The translations under genes were made by a program, and so were the position numbers. A DNA stretch of 64,000 bases from Deinococcus aquiradiocola (GTDB taxonomy: Bacteria > Deinococcota > Deinococci > Deinococcales > Deinococcaceae): positions 62,001 through 126,000 of the forward strand of contig NZ_BMOE01000006.1 of the NCBI RefSeq assembly GCF_014646915.1. Direction: 5' to 3'. Shown here piece by piece: positions 40,588 through 49,124 of this stretch. The notes beneath the pieces were generated by a model, which was not told the origin of the DNA, made no database searches, and saw only the letters and a program-made list of their open reading frames with translations. Numbering within the stretch: the first letter of the stretch is position 1; every line of letters starts with the position of its first letter.

Positions 40588-43500
40588 TCAGGTGCGGTAC
40601 CAGCCGTCCGGCGCGGCCTCTCGCAGGCGGTGAAGGGCGGTCTGCGCCACGGCGCGCAGGTCCGGCTCGGCGGGCGTGAGGGCGGCCGCGGCGCGCCATG
40701 TGACGTCCGGGAAGTCGTGCGTCTGCCCGAGCTGCAGGGCCTCCCGCTGCAGGGCCTGCCGCCAGGAGGCGCGGGTGGTGGCCTGTGCCTGCAGCAGCAG
40801 GGCATGCGCGAGCTGTTCAGGCATGCTGCACGCGCGGGCGATGCTGGCGGCGGCCTCCGCGTGACGTTCGGCCGCGCCGCCGGTCGCTGGCCCGCCCTGG
40901 CTGTGGATGTTCACGACGCTGAGGGCCTGCGCGGCCACGCAGTCGACAAGCGGGTACCCGGTCCGGGCGGCGAGCGTCTGCGCTTCCAGGGCGAGGGGCA
41001 GGGCCGCGTCCGTGTGACCGCGCCGGGCCAGGGTCGCGGCGAGTGACGCGAGCACGAACGCCAGCCGGTACGGGTCGTTCACCTCGCGTGCGAGCGGCAG
41101 GGCCGCCTCGAGGCTCATCAGGGCGGCCTGGTCTCGTCCCGCGCGGTAATGCACGATGGACGTGCGGTGATGCACGTCCGTGAGGTGCAGCGGGTAGCGT
41201 TCCAGCAGGGGGCGTGCGAGGCGCAGTTCGTGCAGGGCGCGGCGGCTCTGGCCGAGGCTGGTGAGGACGGTGCTGAGGTTCGCGCGGTACAGCCCCTGAC
41301 TGTAGGGAGAGCTGGGGGCCGCGAGGAGACGTTCGAGCAGTTCGGCGGCCTCGGCGTTGCGGCCGAGCGTCCAGTACGTCCAGGCGAGGTTGTTCTCGAA
41401 GCCGCTCGGCGCGCCGGGCGGCACGGCGCGCAGGAGCGCCTCGTACGCCTCCACCGCTTCGGGGCCGCGGCCGGTGTGCCACAGCAGCAGCGCACGCTCG
41501 TTCTCGAGGTCGGGATCGCCGGGCGCGTGCCGGAGCGCCTCCCCGATGGCGGTCTCGGCGTCCGGCACCTGTGCGGCGCGCAGGTGCAGCCAGAACCGGG
41601 CGCGCCACAGCCCGGCCCGGACAGCGGGAGCAGCGTCTTCAGGGAGGATGCGCAGCGCGTCGCCGATCGCCTGCAGTCCCTCCGGGAGTCTGCCCTGTTT
41701 GCGGCGCAGTTCCGCCAGGGCCGCCGCGCCGAGGCTGAGGTCGAGGGTCAGTCGGAGGGCGCGCGCCTGGGTCTGCGCCAGTTGCAGTTCGTGTTCGGCC
41801 AGGGCGGGATCGAAGTCGGTGAGCGTCACGCCGAGCGCGCGGCGGGCCGCCACCTGTTCCTCCGGGGTGAGGCCCGCGTGCAGCGCCTGCCGGTAGGCGT
41901 CGGCGGCGGCCGTGACGGCCCCGTTGGCGTGGTACGTGCGAGCCGCCTGCACGTGCCACTGCGCGGCACGTGCGTCGTTCCCGGCGAGTGCCCAGTGCCG
42001 GGCGAGCCGTCCCGGGTCGTCGTGCGCGGCGCGGCGCTCCAGGGCGGCCGCGATCCGGCCGTGCAGCAGCGCCGTGATCGGGGCGGGCAGGGCCTGCAGG
42101 GTCGCCTGAGCGAGCAGGTCGTGCGTGAAGGGGGACGGGCTGCCCGGCACGCTCAGCACGCGCGCCTGCACGAGTTCCGTCCAGGGCGGGCCGAGGTCGA
42201 CGGGATGGGTGCCGAGCACGTCGGCGGCCAGTTCGGCACTGAAGGCGGGACCGGCGACCGCCGCGATCCGCGCGAGGCGCAGCGCGTCCCCGCCGAGGGC
42301 CTCCAGGCGGCGCGTCATGAGGGCCTGCAGGCCCGGCAGGTGCGGCAGGTGGGCGGGCCAGCCGCGCGTGAGGGCGCCCGCTTCCCGCAGGGCGCGCAGT
42401 GTCTCGAGCAGCGTCAGCGGCAGGCCGCCCGTGGACCGCGCGAGGTCATGCACGAAGGTGTGGGGCGCGTCCGGCGCGAGGTGCCGCATCAGGACGTGCA
42501 CGTCCTCGTCGGTGAGCGGTTCGAGCGTCACGGCGGACGCCTCGCGCGCGCGGGCGGCGGCGCGCAGCGCAGCGAGGCGCTCGGGCGGGAGTTCCGCCGC
42601 GCGGTACGCGAGGACGGCGCGGGCACCTGAGCGGATGTCCGGGTGGCCGAGCACGTACTGCCAGATCTCCCAGCTGGACGTGTCCATGAAGTGCACGTCG
42701 TCGAGGAACAGCAGGGTGTCGCCCGCCGCGGCCGCGTGAGCGTACAGCGCGGCGACCGCCTCGCTGAACCGCAGGCGGTCCTCGTGGGTCACGAGAGGCG
42801 GCAGGGCGGGGGAGCGTTCCGGCTGCAGGCGCGCGATTTCGGCGTCCACCCAGCCGGGCAGCGGCAGGCCGGGATGACTGCGGCGCAGTTCGCGCACGGC
42901 GCGGGCCAGGGTCGCGTACGGGAAGGCGTCGTCGCCGGGCCTGCCCGTGACGGTGCGGACGCGCGTGCCGTGCGCGCGGGCGAGCGTGTCGAGCGCGTCC
43001 AGCGCCAGGCGGGTCTTGCCGCTCCCGGCCGGACCGACGAGGTACACGCGCCGGCCGGCTTCCAGCGCGGCGCGCACCTCCCGCAGCGCGGCGCTGCGGC
43101 CGACGAGCGGCACGAACGGCTCCAGCCAGCCGCCCGGACTTCCCTGCGCCGCAGGCGCCGGTCGCGGGGAGGCGCGTTCCGGCGTTCGGCTGTCCGTGTC
43201 CCGCGTGATCACCTGCGCGAGTGCCACCGTCTGCGGCATGGGCTCCACGCCGAGTTCGCGCTGCAGGACTTCGCGGCAGCGGGCGTAGGCGCGCAGCGCC
43301 GCGCCACGGTCCCCCAGCCGGTGGTGCAGGTCCATCACGCTGCGGTACGCGAATTCCGACACCGGTTCGAGCAGCAGCAGGCCCTCGGCGGCCGCGAGGG
43401 CCGCGTGCAGCTCCCCGCGCGCCTCTGCGGCGCGCATCAACGTGAGCTGCGCGTCCTGTTGCACGTTCCTGAGGCGTTCGCGCTGCGCGAGCAGCCAGTC

Positions 43501-43926
43501 CTGCAGGTCCGGGCAGTCGTCGTAGTCCAGACCGGACAGCAGGTCGTGTCCGAAGTGCAGCACGTCCGCCGCGCGGCCCTCGAAGGCCGCGAGTTCGAGG
43601 GCCGTCACGTCCACGGTCACGACCGGCAGCAGGCGCACGCGTTCCCCGGGGCTGAGGATGTCGCCCGTCAGGCCCCGCAGACGGTAGAGGGTCTGGCGGA
43701 GGTTGTTGCGGGCCGCGTGCTCCGTCACGTCCGGCCACAGCAGGCCCGCCAGCACGGAGCGGGTCTGCTCGCCCTCCAGCGCCACGAACGTGAGCAGGGC
43801 AGCGACCTTGCGCTCCAGCGGGCGCGTGTCGCCCAGGTGCGTGCGGATGACGGGCGGACCGAGCACGGTCACGTGCACGGTCTCGGGGACAGACTCGGGC
43901 AGTCCGGAGTCCCGGCCAGGGGTCAT
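40588..43926 (-). CDS. BTAD-ATPase-TPR transcriptional regulator (AfsR/SARP-LAL-like)
   Basis: 1112 residues. The N-terminal winged helix (residues 15-95, ALLTFVALEGEQTRSVLAGLLW) and BTAD (100-235) match SARP-type regulators. An AAA/STAND ATPase follows (Walker A GPAGSGKT near 305, Walker B LLFLDDVHFMD near 400), then about 400 residues of TPR-like helices. Such proteins sense a signal through the TPR part and use ATP to switch oligomeric state. Possible leaderless start: TACCAT five bases before the ATG at 43926. Divergent from the two-component genes. Confidence 0.87.
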   Translation of the reverse strand: MTPGRDSGLPESVPETVHVTVLGPPVIRTHLGDTRPLERKVAALLTFVALEGEQTRSVLAGLLWPDVTEHAARNNLRQTLYRLRGLTGDILSPGERVRLLPVVTVDVTALELAAFEGRAADVLHFGHDLLSGLDYDDCPDLQDWLLAQRERLRNVQQDAQLTLMRAAEARGELHAALAAAEGLLLLEPVSEFAYRSVMDLHHRLGDRGAALRAYARCREVLQRELGVEPMPQTVALAQVITRDTDSRTPERASPRPAPAAQGSPGGWLEPFVPLVGRSAALREVRAALEAGRRVYLVGPAGSGKTRLALDALDTLARAHGTRVRTVTGRPGDDAFPYATLARAVRELRRSHPGLPLPGWVDAEIARLQPERSPALPPLVTHEDRLRFSEAVAALYAHAAAAGDTLLFLDDVHFMDTSSWEIWQYVLGHPDIRSGARAVLAYRAAELPPERLAALRAAARAREASAVTLEPLTDEDVHVLMRHLAPDAPHTFVHDLARSTGGLPLTLLETLRALREAGALTRGWPAHLPHLPGLQALMTRRLEALGGDALRLARIAAVAGPAFSAELAADVLGTHPVDLGPPWTELVQARVLSVPGSPSPFTHDLLAQATLQALPAPITALLHGRIAAALERRAAHDDPGRLARHWALAGNDARAAQWHVQAARTYHANGAVTAAADAYRQALHAGLTPEEQVAARRALGVTLTDFDPALAEHELQLAQTQARALRLTLDLSLGAAALAELRRKQGRLPEGLQAIGDALRILPEDAAPAVRAGLWRARFWLHLRAAQVPDAETAIGEALRHAPGDPDLENERALLLWHTGRGPEAVEAYEALLRAVPPGAPSGFENNLAWTYWTLGRNAEAAELLERLLAAPSSPYSQGLYRANLSTVLTSLGQSRRALHELRLARPLLERYPLHLTDVHHRTSIVHYRAGRDQAALMSLEAALPLAREVNDPYRLAFVLASLAATLARRGHTDAALPLALEAQTLAARTGYPLVDCVAAQALSVVNIHSQGGPATGGAAERHAEAAASIARACSMPEQLAHALLLQAQATTRASWRQALQREALQLGQTHDFPDVTWRAAAALTPAEPDLRAVAQTALHRLREAAPDGWYRT

Positions 43927-44067
43927 GGTCCATGGTACAGAAAACGGCGGTCGGGGAGTGCGATCACCGAGGCGACGGGGAAGGCCAGCCGGAACGTTCC
44001 GGGACGGGAGGGCAGGGTGTGCACCGGCCTTTCCGGAATCCTTACACGGGCGGTCTACACTCGGGGG

Positions 44068-44751
44068 ATGCGTCTGCTGCTGCTCGAAGACGACCCCCGG
44101 CTGCACGCCCTGATCGTCACCGGCCTGCGTGAGGCCGGGCACAGTGTCGAGGGCGTGACGACGGCCCGCCTCGCCTACAACGTCGCCATGACAGGCACCT
44201 TCGACGCATTGATCCTCGACGTGATGCTGCCGGAAGGCGAGGACGCCGGATTCCTGCTCGCCCGGCGGCTGCGGGAGGAGGGTCAGGGCACCCCCATCCT
44301 GTTCCTGACGGCCAGGTCCGACGTGGAGTCGCGCCTGCAGGGCCTGGAGGTCGGTGACGACCACCTCGGGAAGCCCTTCGACTTCCGTGAGTTGCGCTCC
44401 CGCCTCGCGGGCCTGGTACGCCGCGCGGCCGGGCAGGCCAGGAGTGTCCTGCCGCTCCCCGGGGGGGCGGGGCTGGACGTGCACCGGCGCGAGGTGCTGG
44501 ACGCCGCCGCGCGGCCCGTGCCGCTCACGCCGAGGGAGTTCGAGCTGCTGGAGGGCTTCGCGCTGCACCCGGAACGGGCATACTCGCGTGACGACCTGCT
44601 GATGCGGGTGTGGGCGGGCCAGCCGGACACCGAGAGCCGCGTGGTGGACGTGTACGTCGGGAACCTGCGCCGCAAGCTGGGCGAGCGGGTGATCGTGACG
44701 GTGCGCGGGCACGGGTACCGTCTGGGAGCGCTGGGCGAGGCGGACGCGTGA
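44068..44751 (+). CDS. OmpR/PhoB-family response regulator
   Basis: 227 residues. Receiver: acidic EDD at 7-9, phospho-acceptor D51 (ILDVMLP), T/S and K in FLTARSD and GKPF. Effector: winged helix (LTPREFELLEGFALHPERAYSRDDLL, VDVYVGNLRRKLG in parts). TACACT (44056-44061) lies six bases before the ATG, so leaderless. The GTG of the kinase gene overlaps its stop. Confidence 0.92.
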   Translation: MRLLLLEDDPRLHALIVTGLREAGHSVEGVTTARLAYNVAMTGTFDALILDVMLPEGEDAGFLLARRLREEGQGTPILFLTARSDVESRLQGLEVGDDHLGKPFDFRELRSRLAGLVRRAAGQARSVLPLPGGAGLDVHRREVLDAAARPVPLTPREFELLEGFALHPERAYSRDDLLMRVWAGQPDTESRVVDVYVGNLRRKLGERVIVTVRGHGYRLGALGEADA

Positions 44752-46064
44752 CGTTCCGGTGGCGACTGACGCTCACGTACGCGCTGCTGCTCGCACTCAC
44801 GCTGCTGGTGGCGGGCGGTGCGAGCTACGCGGGCCTGCGGCACACGCTGTACGCCGCCCTGGACGCCGGGCTGCGGGCCGACGCCGTCAGCACCGCCCGG
44901 CTGGAGGCCCGGCCCGACCTCGAACCGGCCCCTCAGGTGGCGGCGTCCCTGGACGCCATGAACCGCCAGCAGCCGGTGCGCGTCACCGTGTTCAGCGTCA
45001 CGGGCAGGGAAGTGGACCGCGGCCCGTCCCGGGTGGGGTTCGTGCCGCGCACCGGGGCGACGCAGGTGGGCGGTGAGCGGGTGTACATGCTGCGCGTCGG
45101 GGCCGGGTGGGTGCAGGCGAGCGTCAGCGACGCCGCCGTCCGCGCGTCCCTGCACGCCTTCCTGTGGCAGGAACTGCTGGGCGTGCCGCCGCTGCTGCTG
45201 CTGTCCCTGGCGGTGGGGTACCTGCTGGCGGACCGGGCGCTGCGGCCCGTGGATCAGGTGAGCGACCTCGCGGCCCGGATCGCCGCGCACGGCCAGCCGG
45301 GAGAACGCGTCCCGGAGGCGCAGGGCGCGGACGAACTCGCGCGGCTGACGCGCACCATCAACGCCATGCTCGCGCGGCTGGACGAACAGCTCACGCACGA
45401 ACGCCTCTTCGCGCACGCGAGCGCGCACGAGCTCCGCACGCCCATCAGCGTGATTCGCGCCGCGACCAGCCTCGCCCTGGAGGGGGAACGCACGCCGGAC
45501 GAGTACCGCGCGGCCCTCGCGCAGGTGAACGAGGTGAGCGCCGACATGGGCACCCTCACGGCGCGGCTCCTGGCCCTCGCCCGCAGTGCCCGCCCGGCCG
45601 GGAACGGCGACGTGAACCTCGCCGACGTGGCCCTGCTGGTCAGCGAACTGCACGGCGAGGACGCCCGCGCGCGCGGCGTGAAGGTGCAGGTCACGGCGGA
45701 CGACGCCGCCACCCGCGGGGACTTCGACGCGCTCGTGATGGCGGCCGGGAACCTGCTGCAGAACGCGCTGAGGTACACGCCGCGCGGCAGTGTCGTCCGG
45801 GTGCAGAGCGGCGTGCGCGGCGGTGACGCCCACCTGACGGTGCAGGACGCCGGTCCCGGCATTCCGGAGGGGGACGTGCCGCGCCTCGTGCGGCCCTTCC
45901 AGCGGGGCGAGCGGACGGCTCAGAACGCCGACAGCAGTTCCGGCGCGGGACTGGGCCTCGCGCTGGTGCAGGCGGTCATGACGGCCCACGGCGGGCAGCT
46001 GCACCTGGAGAGCGCGCCACTGTCGGGCCTGCGGGCCGAACTGCGCCTGCCCCCGCGACGCTGA
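44748..46064 (+). CDS. two-component sensor histidine kinase
   Basis: 438 residues. Two membrane segments (residues 8-27 and 144-162) enclose a 115-residue external sensor. HAMP 160-215, H-box SAHELRTP with H227, N-box NLLQNALRYTP, G1 DAGPGIP and G2 GAGLGLAL. GTG start overlapping the regulator gene by four bases. The signal is unknown. The nearest likely target is the convergent tannase-like gene. Confidence 0.9.
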   Translation: MTFRWRLTLTYALLLALTLLVAGGASYAGLRHTLYAALDAGLRADAVSTARLEARPDLEPAPQVAASLDAMNRQQPVRVTVFSVTGREVDRGPSRVGFVPRTGATQVGGERVYMLRVGAGWVQASVSDAAVRASLHAFLWQELLGVPPLLLLSLAVGYLLADRALRPVDQVSDLAARIAAHGQPGERVPEAQGADELARLTRTINAMLARLDEQLTHERLFAHASAHELRTPISVIRAATSLALEGERTPDEYRAALAQVNEVSADMGTLTARLLALARSARPAGNGDVNLADVALLVSELHGEDARARGVKVQVTADDAATRGDFDALVMAAGNLLQNALRYTPRGSVVRVQSGVRGGDAHLTVQDAGPGIPEGDVPRLVRPFQRGERTAQNADSSSGAGLGLALVQAVMTAHGGQLHLESAPLSGLRAELRLPPRR

Positions 46065-46068
46065 CGTG

Positions 46069-46117
46069 GACAGGGGAAGGGGAGGACCACGCGTGTGGCT
46101 CCTCCCCTTCCCCTGTC
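46069..46117. terminator. strong bidirectional terminator
   Basis: An 18-bp perfect stem (46069-46086 with 46100-46117) extended by CCAC/GTGG toward the loop, between the convergent kinase and tannase-like genes. Confidence 0.75.
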
Positions 46118-46147
46118 GCCCGGCACGGGCAATGGATCAGGTGCGCG

Positions 46148-47659
46148 TCACTTCACGGCCGTGTCGATCCAGCGGAACAGTTCCGGCAGGTCGTAATCGC
46201 CGCTGTGCGGGACGTTCCACGGCAGGGCGTAGTCCACGCTGCGGCCCGAGGCGCGCAGGGTGGTGGCGAGGATCGCGGAGACGGCCAGCGAGGTGTCCTT
46301 GTCGGCCGTGCCGACCCGGATGCGCCAGTGGGCGGCGGTGCGCGTGCCGGGTGCCTGGACGTACGCCATGGGGTTCATGAGCTTCACGGTGAGGGGATCG
46401 GCCTGCGTGGCGGGCACGGCGGTGTGCTGCTGACTGTACGCCGTGAAGTGGCGCGCGGCGACGGTGGCGGTCCCGAATTCGTCGTTCTCTCCGTTTTCGA
46501 GGCTGAGGCCGTCGAAGGCGGCGGGCGTCTTCATGCGCAGGATGGAGCGGGCGTACGCGCCGAAATCGACGTCCGTGACCCGTCCGTCCTTCACGGTCAG
46601 GTACGTGACCTTCGAGAGGTCCGTGCCGGCATCCAGGGCCTTCTGCGCGGAGTCCCGGATGAGGGACGCCACGTACGTCCGGAAGGTGCCGTTGCCGCTG
46701 GCGTCGAGCGTGAGGGGCTGCGCGCCGTTCCTGAGGTGCAGGCCGTTCAGGTACGGAATGAACTGGGCTTTGAGGTCGTTCGAGACGGCGATCTGTGCGG
46801 CGGTCAGGGTGCCTTTCACGAGGGTGCGCTGCATCTTGTAGTCGGTGTCCATCGCGAACTTGAGCTGCTCGTAGTCGTTGACGCCACTGAACTGCCATTC
46901 GTAGGCGGCGTCGGCGTGTTCGAGGTTCGTGATGGGGCAGTACGCGGACACCGCGTAGATGGCGGTGCTGGCGGGCGCGGCGCCGAGGGCCTTGAGGTAA
47001 GGCTGGTAGTCGCGGTTGTCGCCGCTCGCGCCGAGCAGGGCGGAGAGGGCGCCGCCGGCGCTCGTGCCGTTCGAGACGATGCGTTCCGCGTTGCCGGGCA
47101 TCCGGGCGTCGTTGAAGTGCAGGTACGCGACGGCGGCCTTGAGGTCCACGATGGCGGCGGGCGCCTTGCCGGTGAAGCGGCCGCTGGCGTCCTTGCCCGT
47201 CCGGCCGCGCGCGCCGGGCGAGGCGACGACGTAGCCGTGCGCGAGGGCCGCCCTGATCGCGTCGCCGCCCATGTTCGCGGTGGGCGTGCCGGGCAGGCCG
47301 GGCATGTAGCCGCCCACCTCGTTCGGCAGGAAGATGGGCGCGGTCGAGGCCGTGTACCCGCCGACGCTCTGCCCGGCGAAGTACTGCACCGGCACGTAGA
47401 CGTTCATGCTCTGGTACTTGCGGTCGACGGGGTTCGTGACGTACAGGATGTTCTCGTACGCGCGGTACTGCACGGTCCGGCCGTCCACGACGACGCTGCC
47501 GAGCGTGTACTTCTGCGCGTCGAACGTCAGGCTGGACGGGGTGGCGGCAGCGGCTGGCGCGCCGGCGCCGCCGGCAGCCACCTGGCCGAGGAGGGCCGCA
47601 CCGAGGAGTGCAGTACTGAGGGCGGCGAGGGCCGGGACAACTTGACGGCGGGTGTTCAT
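46148..47659 (-). CDS. secreted alpha/beta hydrolase, subtype B tannase-like
   Basis: 503 residues. Signal peptide (ALAALSTALLGAALLGQVAAGG). NGTSAGGALSALLGASGD holds the nucleophile S200, in the elbow typical of subtype B tannases; Asp and His are expected near GTADKDTS and NVPHSGDYD. Such enzymes split gallate or other aromatic esters. A Tat-like twin Arg (MNTRRQVV) may mean folded export. The start at 47659 is preceded by AGGTG. It has its own promoter region with TTACA direct repeats. Confidence 0.78.
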   Translation of the reverse strand: MNTRRQVVPALAALSTALLGAALLGQVAAGGAGAPAAAATPSSLTFDAQKYTLGSVVVDGRTVQYRAYENILYVTNPVDRKYQSMNVYVPVQYFAGQSVGGYTASTAPIFLPNEVGGYMPGLPGTPTANMGGDAIRAALAHGYVVASPGARGRTGKDASGRFTGKAPAAIVDLKAAVAYLHFNDARMPGNAERIVSNGTSAGGALSALLGASGDNRDYQPYLKALGAAPASTAIYAVSAYCPITNLEHADAAYEWQFSGVNDYEQLKFAMDTDYKMQRTLVKGTLTAAQIAVSNDLKAQFIPYLNGLHLRNGAQPLTLDASGNGTFRTYVASLIRDSAQKALDAGTDLSKVTYLTVKDGRVTDVDFGAYARSILRMKTPAAFDGLSLENGENDEFGTATVAARHFTAYSQQHTAVPATQADPLTVKLMNPMAYVQAPGTRTAAHWRIRVGTADKDTSLAVSAILATTLRASGRSVDYALPWNVPHSGDYDLPELFRWIDTAVK

Positions 47660-47735
47660 GGGTTCACCTCGGACGGTGTGGAGAGAAGGGCCGGTGGCCG
47701 GGCGTGTCGGTCCCGGGGCGGGAGCGATCGCCTTC

Positions 47736-47767
47736 AGCGTAGGAGGACCGTGTAACGATCCTGTAAG
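47736..47767 (-). promoter_or_regulatory. tannase-like gene promoter with TTACA direct repeats
   Basis: On the minus strand TTACAG (47767-47762) and TTACAC (47756-47751) are 11 bases apart and lie 9 bases before a TACGCT -10 (47741-47736), where an OmpR-type activator would replace the -35. The response regulator gene has one TTACAC (44042-44047) 8 bases before its own -10. Confidence 0.45.
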
Positions 47768-47777
47768 TGCGCAGCGG

Positions 47778-47814
47778 GCGAACGGCCGGGAGAGGGCTTC
47801 TCCTGGCCGTTCGC
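47778..47814. other. 10-bp hairpin in the 47660-47937 intergenic region
   Basis: GCGAACGGCC (47778-47787) pairs with GGCCGTTCGC (47805-47814), with an inner GGGAGA/TCTCCT helix. It lies between two divergent genes, so a terminator role is unlikely; it may be a protein site or attenuator. Confidence 0.35.
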
Positions 47815-47937
47815 TGGGCTGCTGGTCGGGGCTGTGGCACCGGTGGGGCGGGCAGTTCAAGGTCCGCTGAAGGTCCCTTCAACGTCGTGTCAATTCCGCC
47901 GCACCTTTCGGACGGGCGGTGAGGTTACGCTGCAGGC

Positions 47938-48126
47938 ATGAAGCAGACGACGTTCCTGATCCTGATGTTGGCGCTGGTGCTGGCGGTGCTGGCGATCCCG
48001 CTGCTCTTCGCGTTCACGCCTGCCGGGATCAGCTGCTGCGTCGCGGCGATGCTTCTGGCGATCCTGGCTGTGCCGGACCTCGCCAGCCAGGACGATCAGG
48101 CAGCGCAGGAACCGGTCCGCGGCTGA
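47938..48126 (+). CDS. small membrane protein
   Basis: 62 residues with two hydrophobic segments (residues 5-27 and 29-47) and an acidic tail (DDQAAQEPVRG). TACGCT (47926-47931) lies six bases before the ATG, fitting a leaderless gene. Function unknown. Confidence 0.6.
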   Translation: MKQTTFLILMLALVLAVLAIPLLFAFTPAGISCCVAAMLLAILAVPDLASQDDQAAQEPVRG

Positions 48127-48129
48127 AGT

Positions 48130-48774
48130 TCAGCGGCTGCAGGTCAGGTCGATGCGGAAGCTGGGGTCCGGCACGCTGAATTTCGCTTTGATGCCGGTGG
48201 GCGCCGTGACTTCCAGCAGGAACTTCTGCGGGGGCGTCCCGTTGACGGTCGCCGCGTCCTGGCGGGCTTCGGGGAAGATCTGGAATTCGTAGACGGTTCC
48301 CGTGCCCTGCTGCATGCGGGCGTAGGTCTTGTCCTGCCAGCCGGTCCGCCAGCTCTTGCTCCAGCTGTCCCCGTCAGCGAAGGCGACGCTGACGGCGTTG
48401 TTGTACACGATGCCCGCGTGGTCGAGCGTGAAGGATTCGGTCGTGCCATTCCTGACTTCCACGGTCACGCCCCAGCCGTTGCCGTAGGACTGGTCCTCGA
48501 CGGGGCGCAGGCGGGTGACGCGCAGGCGTTCGACGCCGTTGAACAGCCACTCGTTGATGCAGCCGGTCACGCTGGCCTTGGCGTTCGCACCGCCCTGCGC
48601 GGCGAGGGCGGCCTTCACGTCACTGAGTTTCAGGTACGTGACGCCGCCGATGACGGTGGTGTTCAGGGTGACGGGCTGCCCGGCGAGGGTGAGCGTGACG
48701 GGCGCGGCGAGGGCGGCGGGCGCGGAGAGGAGCGAGAGGGTCAGGGCGAGTCGGTACATGGCGAGTCGGTACAT
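48130..48774 (-). CDS. secreted protein of unknown function with doubled start
   Basis: 214 residues. Signal peptide SLLSAPAALA. The mature part begins with a beta-hairpin like the N-domain of copper amine oxidase-type cell-wall proteins (VTLTLAGQPVTLNTTVIGGVTYLKLSDVKAAL), then a region with two cysteines (C72-like and C212-like). A 15-base tandem duplication (48746-48760 and 48761-48775) repeats the start and gives MYRLAMYRLA. The upstream ATG has AAGGAG at a good distance, so it is likely used; the inner ATG at 48759 would be the older start. Confidence 0.72.
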   Translation of the reverse strand: MYRLAMYRLALTLSLLSAPAALAAPVTLTLAGQPVTLNTTVIGGVTYLKLSDVKAALAAQGGANAKASVTGCINEWLFNGVERLRVTRLRPVEDQSYGNGWGVTVEVRNGTTESFTLDHAGIVYNNAVSVAFADGDSWSKSWRTGWQDKTYARMQQGTGTVYEFQIFPEARQDAATVNGTPPQKFLLEVTAPTGIKAKFSVPDPSFRIDLTCSR

Positions 48775-48808
48775 GGCGTCTCCTTGAAGGGGGTGCGGGC
48801 GAGAGGCT

Positions 48809-49003
48809 TCACTTCAGGCCGGGGCGAGTGGACGGGTCCTGCAGGTCGCGTTCCAGCCATTCCAGCAGCGCGAGCGGGGACGTGAAGGTCTGTGCGTCTC
48901 CGGGCGTGCCGGGCGGGCTGGTTCCGGCGGGCACGGTGTGCAGCGTGGCCTGCCAGTGGTCGTGTTCGACCGTCACTCGGAGCTGGTAGGTGCGGGCGTT
49001 CAT
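48809..49003 (-). CDS. small protein beside the second BTAD regulator
   Basis: 64 residues: QLRVTVEHDHWQATLHTV...FTSPLALLEWLERDLQ. GGAGG precedes the ATG. Length and pattern (strand, Trp, strand, helix LxxLxxxL) recall the 73-residue protein at 40309-40530, which also neighbours a BTAD regulator. Divergent from the regulator gene. Function unknown. Confidence 0.62.
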   Translation of the reverse strand: MNARTYQLRVTVEHDHWQATLHTVPAGTSPPGTPGDAQTFTSPLALLEWLERDLQDPSTRPGLK

Positions 49004-49124
49004 GCGGACCTCCAGGGTGTGCCGGGCCGCCGGGCGGGTGGGCCGCTGCGGCGGGTGGGGCACGGGGAGAGGGTAGGTCTGCCGGAGTTGCGTTCGCGTT
49101 ACAGTGGAGGCTGATGAGAGTCTC

